Source: Conexibacter woesei DSM 14684
Lineage (GTDB): Bacteria > Actinomycetota > Thermoleophilia > Solirubrobacterales > Solirubrobacteraceae
DNA length: 64,000 nt
Assembly (NCBI RefSeq): GCF_000025265.1
Contig: NC_013739.1
Span: forward strand, 3,162,001 to 3,226,000
Reading direction: 5' to 3'
In this document: one piece after another, positions 14,749 to 22,991 of the stretch
How positions within the stretch are numbered: position 1 is the stretch's first letter
How the letters are laid out: every line of letters starts with the position of its first letter
The notes under the pieces: generated by a model
What the model was told of the DNA's origin: nothing
Seen by the model: the letters and a program-made list of their open reading frames with translations, nothing else
Databases searched by the model: none
Position numbers and translations under genes: made by a program

Positions 14749-15582
14749 TCAGCCGCTCACCGCCAGCGCACGCCGCATCGCCCACAACGACGCGTGCAGG
14801 TGCCCGGCCAGCTCGTCCGCGACGCCCACCTCCGAGGAGGCGTCGATCATCGTCTGCAGGCCGGTCGCCTGCATCGCCGCGTTGTACTCCTCGGGGATCG
14901 TCTCGCTCGCCTCCGCGCCGCCGGCGCTGAACGGCATCATCTGCTCCAGCCACGGCAGCAGCACGTCGCGCTTGAACGCCTCGACGTCGCCGCCGACCGC
15001 GGCGACGAGCGCGACCGCGTGGTGTGCGCCGGCGGAGAGCCCGTACATCCCGCTCAGCGCCGCGATGTCGTAGAGCGCGGCGTGGCCGTGGTCCTCGCCC
15101 ACCCACAGCGGGCGGCCGAGCGGCGCGACGGCCTGTTCGACCCGCGCGAACAGGTCCCGCGCGCCGCTGTAGAGCAGGAAAGCTCCCGGCGTGCCGACCG
15201 TCGGCGGGACCGCGAGGATGCCGCCGTCGAGGTAGGCGGCGCCGTGCGCGGCGACCCACGCGGCCTGGTCGCGCGCCTGCTGCGGGGAGCCGCTCGTGAG
15301 GTTCACGATCGTGCGGCCCGACAGCTCGCCGGCGATCGGGCCGAGCGTGTCGCGGACGGTGGAGTCGTCGAGCAGGCAGACGACCGCCAGGTCGGTCCCG
15401 ACGATCGCCTCGCTCGCGCTCGCTGCCTCGCGCGCGCCGCGCGCCACCAGCTCGTCCGCCTTGCCCGCGGTGCGGTTCCAGACCGTCACCGGGCGCCCGG
15501 CGGCGAGCAGGGCGCCGGCCAGCGCGCGCCCCATCGCGCCGAGACCGAGGACGGCGACTCGTTCACTCTCAATTGTCGTCAT
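14749..15582 (-). CDS. imine-reductase-like NAD(P)-binding oxidoreductase
   Basis: A 277-residue beta-hydroxyacid-dehydrogenase-fold protein. VAVLGLGAMGRALAGALL is the Rossmann glycine motif and VTVWNRTAGKADEL gives the Arg-Thr that prefers NADPH. NLTSGSPQQAR, a helical C-terminal dimer domain and GMYGLSAGAHHAVAL resemble imine reductases / reductive aminases more than 3-hydroxyisobutyrate dehydrogenase, because the catalytic Lys of the latter is not in place. Substrate unknown. An HxlR gene follows 18 bases downstream, and a 28-bp inverted repeat lies 43 bases upstream. Confidence 0.8.
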   Translation of the reverse strand: MTTIESERVAVLGLGAMGRALAGALLAAGRPVTVWNRTAGKADELVARGAREAASASEAIVGTDLAVVCLLDDSTVRDTLGPIAGELSGRTIVNLTSGSPQQARDQAAWVAAHGAAYLDGGILAVPPTVGTPGAFLLYSGARDLFARVEQAVAPLGRPLWVGEDHGHAALYDIAALSGMYGLSAGAHHAVALVAAVGGDVEAFKRDVLLPWLEQMMPFSAGGAEASETIPEEYNAAMQATGLQTMIDASSEVGVADELAGHLHASLWAMRRALAVSG

Positions 15583-15624
15583 GAATCACACTCTCGCGCG
15601 CGGCGAGAGGCGATTCAAGACCGC

Positions 15625-15652
15625 ACTTCGCGGTGCGTGGTTACCGTGAAGT
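15625..15652. promoter_or_regulatory. 28-bp inverted repeat, candidate HxlR operator
   Basis: ACTTCGCGGT-N8-ACCGTGAAGT, one mismatch in ten. It is 43-70 bases upstream of the oxidoreductase ATG (15582) and ends 5 bases before the stop of the creatininase-like gene. Widely spaced arms ending in ACTT/AAGT fit the size of sites bound by dimeric HxlR regulators. Confidence 0.5.
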
Positions 15653-15657
15653 ACGTG

Positions 15658-16413
15658 TCACTGCGACCTGCGTGCGTGCTCGATCAGTTCGACGATCTTC
15701 GCGACCGCGACGTCGATGATCGCCTTGCCCTTAGCCGCGGTGGCGAGCGTCGGGTCGCCGAGCACCGGCGAGTCCGGCGAGAAGCTGTCCCACGGCGTCG
15801 GCGAGACGTCGATGTCGATCGGCAGCTGCGGGCGGTTCGCCTTCGCGTGCTCCATCTTCACCGCGCCGGGCGCGATGCGGAGCATGTAGGACGTCTCCAG
15901 CTCGCACGCGTGGAAGTAGGAGGGGTGGAGGCGTTCCTCCTCCAGCACCTCGCGCGAGATCTCGCCGATGCCGGGATAGGTCAGCGCGAGCACCTTCATC
16001 CCCAGCTCGTCGTGGAGGTCGCGCGCGGCAAGCTTCATCGCGTCGAGGTTGCCCATGTGCCCGTTGACGAACGCGAGGATCGGGACGCCCTGCTCGAACA
16101 GCGACGCGCCGATCTCCACCAGCGTGCTCGTCATCGTCTCCAGCGACAGCGAGATCGTGCCCGCGTACGCGCTCGTCGACCAGACCTGGCCGTAGGAGAC
16201 GAGCGGCAGCACGACCGAGTCGGGCACGCGCGCGGCGACCTGGTGCGCGACGCCGTCCGCGAGCAGGTTGTCGGTCGACAGCGGCAGGTGGTCGCCGTGG
16301 TTCTCGACCGCGCCGATCGGCAGCAGCGCGACCGGTCTGCGGCTCAGGACCTCGGTCACCTCGGCGGAGGTCAGCAGGTCGTAGTCCACGGGCGTGGCTC
16401 CTCTCGTGCTCAT
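15658..16413 (-). CDS. creatininase-family hydrolase, last gene of the catabolic operon
   Basis: A 251-residue creatininase / MftE-type amidohydrolase fold. Metal ligands are recognisable: LPIGAVENHGDHLPLSTDN (Glu, His, Asp), FVNGHMGNLDAM (His) and HACELETSYM (Glu). Family members hydrolyse cyclic amides, formamides or related bonds, so in this sugar operon it could open a lactone or lactam or act on an amide. ATG 16413 overlaps the stop of the aldolase gene (ATGA). Nothing here indicates creatinine use. Confidence 0.82.
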   Translation of the reverse strand: MSTRGATPVDYDLLTSAEVTEVLSRRPVALLPIGAVENHGDHLPLSTDNLLADGVAHQVAARVPDSVVLPLVSYGQVWSTSAYAGTISLSLETMTSTLVEIGASLFEQGVPILAFVNGHMGNLDAMKLAARDLHDELGMKVLALTYPGIGEISREVLEEERLHPSYFHACELETSYMLRIAPGAVKMEHAKANRPQLPIDIDVSPTPWDSFSPDSPVLGDPTLATAAKGKAIIDVAVAKIVELIEHARRSQ

Positions 16414-17087
16414 GCGGATGCGGGTGCGGGCGTGCGGGCGGCGTCGAGCGCTGCGGCGAAGCTGGCGGCGCGCGTGCGGATCTCGTCGTAGTCGCCGTCG
16501 CGCAGCGCGGAGGCTGGGCACAGCTCGCCGCCGGCCGCGACCGCGAGCGCACCCGCGGCGAGCCAGTCACCGACGTTGCCGACGGCGACCCCGCCGGTCG
16601 GCAGGAACTGGAGGTCGGGGAACGGCCCGCGCAGCGCCTTCAGCAGGCCTGGGCCGCCGATCGAGCCGGGGAACAGCTTCACGACGTCGACCGGCAGGCG
16701 GCGCGCGCGCATCACCTCGGTCGGCGTGACCGCGCCGGCCATCACGATCGCCCCGGTCGCGGCCATCGCCTCGACGAGGTCGTCGTCGAGGCCGGGCGAG
16801 ACGAGGTACTGGGCGCCGGCGGCCGCCGCTTCGGCGGCCTGGGCGGGCTCCAGCAGCGTGCCGGCGCCGAGCACGACCGCATCGCCGTGGCGCGCGCGGA
16901 TGCCGTGCAGCGCGGCGGGCACGTCGGGCGTCGAATACGTCACCTCGATCCCGCTGACGCCGCCGGCAACGAGCGCGTCGGCAGCGGCGACGGCGGCCTC
17001 GGCGGACGGCGCGCGCAGGACCGCGAGCACGCCGGCGGAGCGGATGCGCGCGAGGGTCGTCGGGCGGTCGGGTGGGGTGAGCGTCAT
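16410..17087 (-). CDS. KDPG/KHG-type aldolase
   Basis: A 225-residue class I aldolase that would cleave a 2-keto-3-deoxy sugar acid (usually its 6-phosphate) to pyruvate and an aldehyde. GIEVTYSTPD carries the catalytic Glu, LGAGTLLEPAQA the phosphate-binding region, and VVKLFPGSIGGPG the Schiff-base Lys; FLPTGGVAVGNVGDWL completes the barrel. Overlaps the dehydrogenase stop upstream and the creatininase start downstream by ATGA. The pyruvate-yielding end of the pathway. Confidence 0.88.
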   Translation of the reverse strand: MTLTPPDRPTTLARIRSAGVLAVLRAPSAEAAVAAADALVAGGVSGIEVTYSTPDVPAALHGIRARHGDAVVLGAGTLLEPAQAAEAAAAGAQYLVSPGLDDDLVEAMAATGAIVMAGAVTPTEVMRARRLPVDVVKLFPGSIGGPGLLKALRGPFPDLQFLPTGGVAVGNVGDWLAAGALAVAAGGELCPASALRDGDYDEIRTRAASFAAALDAARTPAPASA

Positions 17088-18373
17088 GCGGTCTCCTGCT
17101 GAGGGGCTTGGGAAGGGAGAGCGGCGGCCGGCGGCGCGCTCGCCGCGGCGGGGGCGGCCGGAGCGGCGGGCGCGGCGGAAGCGGCCGGCGCGGCGGAAGT
17201 GGCCGCGGCGGCGGGGAGCGCGAGCGTGCGGCGCTCGGCCGAGGAGCGGTAGATCGCGTCGAGCACGCGGATCACGTCGTGCGCCTGGTGCAGCGACGCC
17301 TGCGACGGCTCGGCGCCGGAGCGCAGCCGGTGGAGCACGGCGTCGAGCTGGCGCTCGTAGGCGGGGTCGGGGACGAGCGTCAGCTCGTGGCCGGCGGGGC
17401 TCTCCCATTCCTGCGTCGGATGGGTGCCGGCGGCGAGGCCGGCGGCGGCCGTGCGCAGCGTCAGGTCGAGCGTCGGTGGGACGGGGCGGACCTTCATCGT
17501 CCCGTTCGTTCCCTGAAACTCCAGGTACCAGTTGTGGACCCAGTCGGTCGCCTCCCACGCCGTCACGTCGAGCGTGCCGACGAGCGTCGGCCAGCGCAGC
17601 AGCGCGACGCCGACGTCCTCGTACATCAGCCGCCCGACGCCCGACTCGTCGTCCGGCGCGGGATCGTCGAACAGGTCGCGCTTGACGACGTCGGAGCGCA
17701 CGACGGTGCCGGCCGGGAGCCGCTCGATCATGCCGGCGACCTCCTGCGGCACGCCGAGCGCGTCGACGATCAGCTGCAGCATGTGGCAGCCCTCGGTGAA
17801 CATCACGCCGCCGAGGTCGCCGGGGACGCTCTGCCACAGCTCGTCGCCGCAGCCGATCGGGCAGCCGGCGTTGAAGCGCGCGAGCGTGATCTGGCCGAGC
17901 GCGCCGCTCGCCAGCAGCTCGCGCATCCGCGCGATGCTCGGCGAGTAGTGCAGCTGGTAGGCGACGTGCGCGTCGACCGGATGCGCGGCGAGGCCAGCGA
18001 CGAGGCGGTCCATCGCGGCGAGCGTCGGCGCCCCCGGCTTCTCCAGCAGGAGCGAGCGGACGTGCGGTGCTGCGGCGAGCGCGAGCGCCGGCATCTCGGT
18101 GTCGAGCGCCTCGCTGACAAGCAGGTCGGGCTGCTGCGCGAGCAGTGCGTCGAGCGTGTCGAAGCGGCGCAGGCCGGTCTCTCGCTCGAAGCGGACCGCG
18201 ATCTCACGATCGTTCTCGAAGAAGCCCAGAAGCGTCACGTCTTCGCGCGCTCGCAGCTGTGCGACGCGCACGAAGACGTGCGGGTGACGGACGCCCGCGA
18301 CCGCGGCGGTCAGGCCGGCGGCGCCGCTGGCCGCGGCCGCGGCGCTGCCCGCGCGCGTTGCAGCGGCCGCCAC
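17084..18373 (-). CDS. Gfo/Idh/MocA-family sugar dehydrogenase
   Basis: A 429-residue NAD(P)-dependent oxidoreductase. The Rossmann loop is atypical (TAAVAGVRHPHVFVRVAQ) instead of GxGxxG. SLLLEKPGAPT is the EKP motif with the catalytic Lys, and HVAYQLHYSPS and EGCHMLQLIVDALG follow in the C-terminal sheet domain. The last 40 residues are Ala/Pro low complexity. GTG at 18373 shares one base with the TAG stop of the preceding hydrolase gene. Likely oxidises the sugar or its phosphate to a lactone or keto form. Confidence 0.85.
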   Translation of the reverse strand: MAAAATRAGSAAAAASGAAGLTAAVAGVRHPHVFVRVAQLRAREDVTLLGFFENDREIAVRFERETGLRRFDTLDALLAQQPDLLVSEALDTEMPALALAAAPHVRSLLLEKPGAPTLAAMDRLVAGLAAHPVDAHVAYQLHYSPSIARMRELLASGALGQITLARFNAGCPIGCGDELWQSVPGDLGGVMFTEGCHMLQLIVDALGVPQEVAGMIERLPAGTVVRSDVVKRDLFDDPAPDDESGVGRLMYEDVGVALLRWPTLVGTLDVTAWEATDWVHNWYLEFQGTNGTMKVRPVPPTLDLTLRTAAAGLAAGTHPTQEWESPAGHELTLVPDPAYERQLDAVLHRLRSGAEPSQASLHQAHDVIRVLDAIYRSSAERRTLALPAAAATSAAPAASAAPAAPAAPAAASAPPAAALPSQAPQQETA

Positions 18374-19320
18374 TAGTACGTCTCGCCCCACGCGAAGTAG
18401 CGGCGCGGGTTGGAGACGAGCAGCGTCTCGACGATCTCCTCGATCCGCGCGCTCGTGTAGTCGCGCTCGGCCAGCTCGGAGCGCAGCCGCGGGATCCACG
18501 TGTCGAGCACGAATCTGAGGCCGGGCCCGCGCTCGTAGGCATAGAGGTCGGACTTGCGCGCGAGGTCGCCGCCGAGCAGCAGCTGCTCCAGGTGGCCGGC
18601 CTCGATCAGCGCGATCAGCGCGTCGACACGGCCGCTCTCCGGGCCGTACTTGACCTTCGACAGCTGGTCGAACGAGAGGAAGACGCCGGTCGCGGCGACC
18701 TGACGGTGGTACCACGGGTCGACGTTGCGGGTCAGGTGCGCGATCGCGAGGCGGCGCACGTCGACGCCCTCCTCGCGCATCAGCTCGACCTGCTCCAGCG
18801 CCATCGTGCCGGCCTCGGTGTGCGAGTGCAGGGGCGCGCCGGTGCGGCGGTGCGCGCGGGCGGCGGCGCGCGCGACGCGCTCCTCGGCGGGGGAGATCGA
18901 GTTGTAGCCGGTGCCGAACTTGATCACGCCGCCCTTGACGCCCGTGTCGCCGATCCCCTCGGTCGCCTCCCGGACCATCAGCTCCTCGTACTGCTCGACC
19001 GTCCAGTCGCCGGCGCGATCCTCGAACCAGAGGCCCTTGTTGAAGCCCGCGCAGGCGATGATCTGAACGCCCGTCGCCTCGGCGATCTCGCGCAGCGCGG
19101 CGGCGTCGCGACCGTAGTCCCATGCGGTCGCCTCGAACATCGAGACGCCGCCGGCGGCGCGGAACATGCGCGCCTCGGCGAGCGCCGCGTCCTTGTCGAG
19201 GATCACGAGGTCGGGGTCCTTCGCCGCCATCCACGGCGGCGGGGTCGAGATCAGGTGCTCGTGCGCGTAGGTGACGCCGAGCTGGTCGGCGGGGATGTCG
19301 CCGACGACGGTGCGGATCAT
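18373..19320 (-). CDS. phosphotriesterase-family metal hydrolase, probable sugar lactonase
   Basis: A 315-residue amidohydrolase-superfamily barrel. YAHEHLI gives the first two His, GVIKFGTGYN the bridging Lys that is carboxylated in this family, LHSHTEAG and AIAHLTRN the next two His, and LLGGDLARKS the Asp. Characterised relatives of this COG1735 branch include phosphorylated-sugar lactonases; with a kinase and a dehydrogenase adjacent that is the likely role. All ligands are present. ATG 19320 overlaps the kinase stop (ATGA). Confidence 0.87.
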   Translation of the reverse strand: MIRTVVGDIPADQLGVTYAHEHLISTPPPWMAAKDPDLVILDKDAALAEARMFRAAGGVSMFEATAWDYGRDAAALREIAEATGVQIIACAGFNKGLWFEDRAGDWTVEQYEELMVREATEGIGDTGVKGGVIKFGTGYNSISPAEERVARAAARAHRRTGAPLHSHTEAGTMALEQVELMREEGVDVRRLAIAHLTRNVDPWYHRQVAATGVFLSFDQLSKVKYGPESGRVDALIALIEAGHLEQLLLGGDLARKSDLYAYERGPGLRFVLDTWIPRLRSELAERDYTSARIEEIVETLLVSNPRRYFAWGETY

Positions 19321-21092
19321 GGGGTGGCGCCTCCTGGGCCTGCTTGCGAAGTGGGGGGAGCGTCCGCGCTGGCGGCGGGCGGCGCGGGCGGAGCGGGAGC
19401 CGGCGCGCCGGGGGCCGCCGGCGCGGGAGCGTCCGCGCCGGGGGCCTCGTGTCGTGCGTACGCCAGCGCGAGCGCGCGGGCTTCGGCGTAGCGCTCCGCG
19501 CGGGCCTGCCAGGCGGCGGCGTGCTCCCGCCGAGGCTCGAAGCGGCGAGCGACGCGGCCGACGCGCTCGGGCGGCAGCGGGGCGCCGATCGCCTCGCGGG
19601 CGAGCAGCGCGGCGCCGATCGCGGAGACATCGTGGTGGGCGAGCACGTCGACCGGCGTGCCGAGCACGTCGGCGATCGTCTGGACCCAGGCGTCGATGTT
19701 CGCTCCGCCGCCGGTCGCGCGGACGGTCTGCACCGACTCCGGGCCGAGCAGCTCGACGATCCCCGCCAGCTCGAACGCGATCGCCTCGAACAGCGCGGCG
19801 GCGATCTGCTCGCCGCCCGCGTGCGGCCCGACGCCGAGCAGCGCGCCACGCAGGCGCGGCTCGAAGTCGGGCGAGCCGGCGCCCGCGAGCTGCGGCACGA
19901 ACACGAGCGGGTCCGCGGCGTCCGGGACGGTGTCCTCGGCGGTCGGCAGCGGGACCGTGCCACCGCAGAGCGCGCGCAGCCAGTTGAGCGCCAGACCGCC
20001 GGTCAACAGCGAGGCGAGGGCGTAGGCGCCGCCGTCGCCGGGCGGCGGGTGGTAGGTCAGCTTGCCGCGCCAGGCGTCGGCGAACGCGTCCACGCCCGCC
20101 GCACCGGCCGCACCGCTCGCAGCACCGGCGCCCAGCGGCGCGAGCGCGGTCACTGAGGTGCCGAGCGAGAGCGCGAGCGTTCCGCGTTCGACAGCACCGG
20201 AGCCGAGCGCTGCGGTCGCCATGTCGGCGCCGCCGATCGCGACCGGCGTGCCCTCGCGCAGGCCGGTGAGTGCGGCCGCGGTGGCGGTGACGGTGCCGCC
20301 GGAGGCGCCGCCGTCGCGCAGCGGCGGGAAGATCGAGACGGGCAAGCCGACGCGGGCGATCAGCTCGCGCTGCCATTCGCGCGCGACCGGGTCGTGAACG
20401 AGCGAGTTGTGGGCGTCGCTGGAATCGCTCGCCAGCTCGCCCGTCAGCTGCAGGCGGACGTAGTCCTTCGCGCTGACCCAGACCGCGGTCGCGTCGAGCG
20501 TTGCCGGCTCGTGGGCGGCGAGCCACAGCAGCGACGCGAGCGGGGAGATCGCGTTGACGGGGTTGCGCGAGCTTGCGGCCAGCGCCTCGCGCAACTCGCC
20601 GTCGAGCGCCTCCAGCTCCTCCGCGCCGCGCGGGTCCGCGAGCAGTGGCGCGGGGCGCAGCGGCTCGCCGGACGCGTCGAGCAGCACGACGCTGCTCATG
20701 TTCCCGGAGAGGCCGACCGCGACAAGCGAACCGGGGTCCGTTTGCAACGAGCCAACCGCTGTCTGTGCCGCCTTCCACCAGCCGCGTGGGTCGGCCTCTA
20801 CGGCGCCGGGCGTCGGCGTCAGCGCGTGCGGCGCGCTGCGCGACTCGACGACCTCGCCGTCGCCGTCGAGCACGAGCGCCTTGACGCTGGAGGTTCCGAC
20901 GTCGAGCCCGAGCACGAGCGGGGCCGGGCGCGCAGCCGCGGCCGCCGACGCGCGCGAGTCCGCCGACGCGAGAGGGGCGGGGCGCGCGGCCGCGGCCGCC
21001 GACGCGAGCGAGTCCGCCGGCGCGAGCGAGTCCGCGCGTCCGAGCCGGGCGGGGCGAAGGGCGCGGCCCACCGGGTCCTGCCGCTCGCTCAT
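19317..21092 (-). CDS. FGGY-family carbohydrate kinase
   Basis: A 591-residue sugar kinase. The ATP fold starts with VLGLDVGTSSVKALVLD only at about residue 54; the first 50 residues are an Ala/Ser-rich segment with an imperfect duplication (SLASAAAAARPAPL and SRASAAAAARPAPL). Later motifs are GLSGNMSSVVLLD, IGGADMATAALGSG, LSLGTSVTAL and VRATGGGANIDAWVQ. The last 40 residues are Pro/Ala-rich. Resembles xylulokinase or gluconokinase, but the substrate cannot be read. ATG 21092 overlaps the regulator stop. Confidence 0.87.
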   Translation of the reverse strand: MSERQDPVGRALRPARLGRADSLAPADSLASAAAAARPAPLASADSRASAAAAARPAPLVLGLDVGTSSVKALVLDGDGEVVESRSAPHALTPTPGAVEADPRGWWKAAQTAVGSLQTDPGSLVAVGLSGNMSSVVLLDASGEPLRPAPLLADPRGAEELEALDGELREALAASSRNPVNAISPLASLLWLAAHEPATLDATAVWVSAKDYVRLQLTGELASDSSDAHNSLVHDPVAREWQRELIARVGLPVSIFPPLRDGGASGGTVTATAAALTGLREGTPVAIGGADMATAALGSGAVERGTLALSLGTSVTALAPLGAGAASGAAGAAGVDAFADAWRGKLTYHPPPGDGGAYALASLLTGGLALNWLRALCGGTVPLPTAEDTVPDAADPLVFVPQLAGAGSPDFEPRLRGALLGVGPHAGGEQIAAALFEAIAFELAGIVELLGPESVQTVRATGGGANIDAWVQTIADVLGTPVDVLAHHDVSAIGAALLAREAIGAPLPPERVGRVARRFEPRREHAAAWQARAERYAEARALALAYARHEAPGADAPAPAAPGAPAPAPPAPPAASADAPPTSQAGPGGATP

Positions 21093-21940
21093 GCCGGCGA
21101 GGCCCCCGGCAGGTCGGCGCGCAGCTCCAGCTCGCTCGCGGCGGTCTGGTCGCCGTCGCCGGGCAGCAGCGTGACGCGCACGCGGTAGGCGTCCGCGCGC
21201 ATGTAGGAGCGGACCAGCTCGACAGCCAGCCCGTCGGCGAGGTAGGCGACCCGTCGCGAGCACAGCAGCGCGCGGTCGACCGGCACATGCAGCGCTGCGC
21301 ACAGCTCTGTCGTCGCGTTCAGCGCGCTGTACTCCTCGTCCGCCCACGTCGGGCGGCCGGCCGCGCCGTAGCGCTCCTCCAGGAACGCGTACAACGATCC
21401 GCCTGCGACGGCGAACGCGTCGACGTCCGGGTAGCGGTCGGCGCGCAGCGCGGAGACGATGTGGACGACCGGCCGCTCGTCGGCGAGCACGGTCCGCTCG
21501 ATCGCCCATATCGACGCGCCGGGCTCGATCCCGAGCGCGGCTGCCGTCTCGTGGTCGGCGGCGGCGGTCTCGCAGCGGGAGATCAGCTCACGCGTCGCGT
21601 GGCCAGCTCTCTTGAGGTCGTCGGAGAACGACGGCAGTCTGCCCGCGTCGAGCGAGCGCGTGAACGAGCCGGGCGTGGGGGAGGCCTTGAACGTGCCGCT
21701 GCCCTGGACGCGCACGACGAGGTCGCGGTGCTCCAGCTCGCGCAGCGCCTGCACGGCGGTGCCGCGGCTGACGCCCGCACGCCTCGCGATCGCGGTCTCC
21801 GACGGCAGCCGGGCGCCGACGGGCAGCGCCTCCAGGTGCGCGGCGAGCTGCTCGGCGATCTGCCGGTAGATCGGCACGCCGCTCGTCGTGTCGACGGGCG
21901 CGAGCGCGTCGGCCTCCAGCGCTGCTGTCGGATGCTCCAT
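21089..21940 (-). CDS. GntR/HutC-family regulator with UTRA domain
   Basis: A 283-residue regulator. Residues 25-90 are a GntR winged helix (PIYRQIAEQLAAHLEALPVG, SETAIARRAGVSRGTAVQAL) and residues 110-275 a UTRA ligand-binding domain (WAIERTVLADERPVVHI, DRALLCSRRVAYLADGLAVE, VRSYMRADAYR). Such regulators usually release DNA on binding a phosphorylated sugar. GAGGAGAG precedes ATG 21940. It sits between transporter and enzyme genes, so it probably controls the promoter at 26695-26723. Confidence 0.9.
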   Translation of the reverse strand: MEHPTAALEADALAPVDTTSGVPIYRQIAEQLAAHLEALPVGARLPSETAIARRAGVSRGTAVQALRELEHRDLVVRVQGSGTFKASPTPGSFTRSLDAGRLPSFSDDLKRAGHATRELISRCETAAADHETAAALGIEPGASIWAIERTVLADERPVVHIVSALRADRYPDVDAFAVAGGSLYAFLEERYGAAGRPTWADEEYSALNATTELCAALHVPVDRALLCSRRVAYLADGLAVELVRSYMRADAYRVRVTLLPGDGDQTAASELELRADLPGASPA

Positions 21941-21962
21941 CGGTCTCTCCTCGTCTCCCGGG

Positions 21963-21982
21963 CGGCGGGCTGGCACCCGCCG
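21963..21982 (-). other. intercistronic hairpin before the GntR gene
   Basis: CGGCGGG-CTGGCA-CCCGCCG, a 7-bp stem with a 6-base loop, between the last permease stop (21990) and the GntR ribosome-binding site. It is the only real gap in the operon and may lower read-through or protect the upstream mRNA end. Confidence 0.45.
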
Positions 21983-21989
21983 TCCGCTG

Positions 21990-22991
21990 TCAGCGCCCCG
22001 CACTGCCCGACCCCCGTCCGGCCAGCCGGCGATTCACGACCATCATCCCGATCAGGACGGCGCCCTGGACGATGTACTGCGCGGCCGAGTCGACGTTGAG
22101 CGTGTCGAGGATCGTCGACAGGAAGACGAGCACCGACACACCGGCGAACGCGCCTGCGAGCCGGCCGATGCCGCCGCTGAAGGCGACGCCGCCGATGACG
22201 GCCGCGGCGACCGTCTGGAGCGTGTACGAATCGGCGCCGGAGACCGACGGCGAACCGGTGTACGCGGTGAGCGCGACACCCGCGATCGCGGCGCAGATGC
22301 CGCTCAGCACGTACGCGCCGACGACGTAGCGCGAGACCGCGACGCCGGACAGCCACGCCGCGCGCGGCGACGCGCCGGCGGCGTAGAAGCGCCGGCCCCA
22401 GGTCGTGCGGTAGAGCAGGAACGCGACGACGACCCAGACGGCGATCCACAGCACCAGCCACCACGGCACGATCGTGTCGAAGACGCGCGCGTCGGCGGCG
22501 GACTGGAGGCCGGGGGCGACGCCGCCCTTCGGCTGCCCCTCCGTGTAGACGTAGTAGCCGCCCTGGACGATCGTGCCGACCGCCAGCGTCGCGAGCAGCG
22601 GCGGGATCTTCGCGCGCGAGACGAGCAGGCCGTTGACGAGACCGACGCCGGCGCCGCAGGCTATCGCGAGCGCGACGCCCTGCGCGATGTTGCCGTCCTG
22701 CCCTCTCATGCCGGCGCTGGAGACGACGCTGGCCATGTTCATCACGGGGCCGATCGAGAGGTCCAGCCCGCCGGACAGCAGGACGACCGTCTGACCGATC
22801 GCGGCGATGCCGAGCTGGGCGTTCTGACCGAGGATCGTGAGGATCCGGTCTGGCTCGTAGCCGCCCGGCGTCGCGATCGCGAACGCGATCAGCAGCGCGA
22901 GCGCGAGCCCGTAGGAGACGAGCAGCTCGCGGCTGCGCAGCAGGCGGGCGCGCAGCGGGGACGCTCTGCGCTCCATCGGCAGCGCGCTCAC
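21990..22991 (-). CDS. sugar ABC transporter permease (RbsC-like), second
   Basis: A 333-residue membrane protein with about ten hydrophobic segments, of the RbsC/BPD_transp_2 family. GQTVVLLSGGLDLSIGPVMN is the conserved segment of this family and GSPSVSGADSYTLQTVAAAV the second conserved block. GTG at 22991 overlaps the stop of the other permease (GTGA). The two permeases are diverged, so they probably form a heterodimeric channel. Confidence 0.9.
   Translation of the reverse strand: MSALPMERRASPLRARLLRSRELLVSYGLALALLIAFAIATPGGYEPDRILTILGQNAQLGIAAIGQTVVLLSGGLDLSIGPVMNMASVVSSAGMRGQDGNIAQGVALAIACGAGVGLVNGLLVSRAKIPPLLATLAVGTIVQGGYYVYTEGQPKGGVAPGLQSAADARVFDTIVPWWLVLWIAVWVVVAFLLYRTTWGRRFYAAGASPRAAWLSGVAVSRYVVGAYVLSGICAAIAGVALTAYTGSPSVSGADSYTLQTVAAAVIGGVAFSGGIGRLAGAFAGVSVLVFLSTILDTLNVDSAAQYIVQGAVLIGMMVVNRRLAGRGSGSAGR

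Noticed and set aside
15658-16413. Creatinine degradation
   Set aside because: Only the fold matches; no creatinase, sarcosine oxidase or transporter for creatinine is present.
18373-19320. Organophosphate-degrading phosphotriesterase
   Set aside because: The family fold is right, but the operon is for carbohydrate use and this branch includes sugar lactonases; promiscuous activity cannot be judged.
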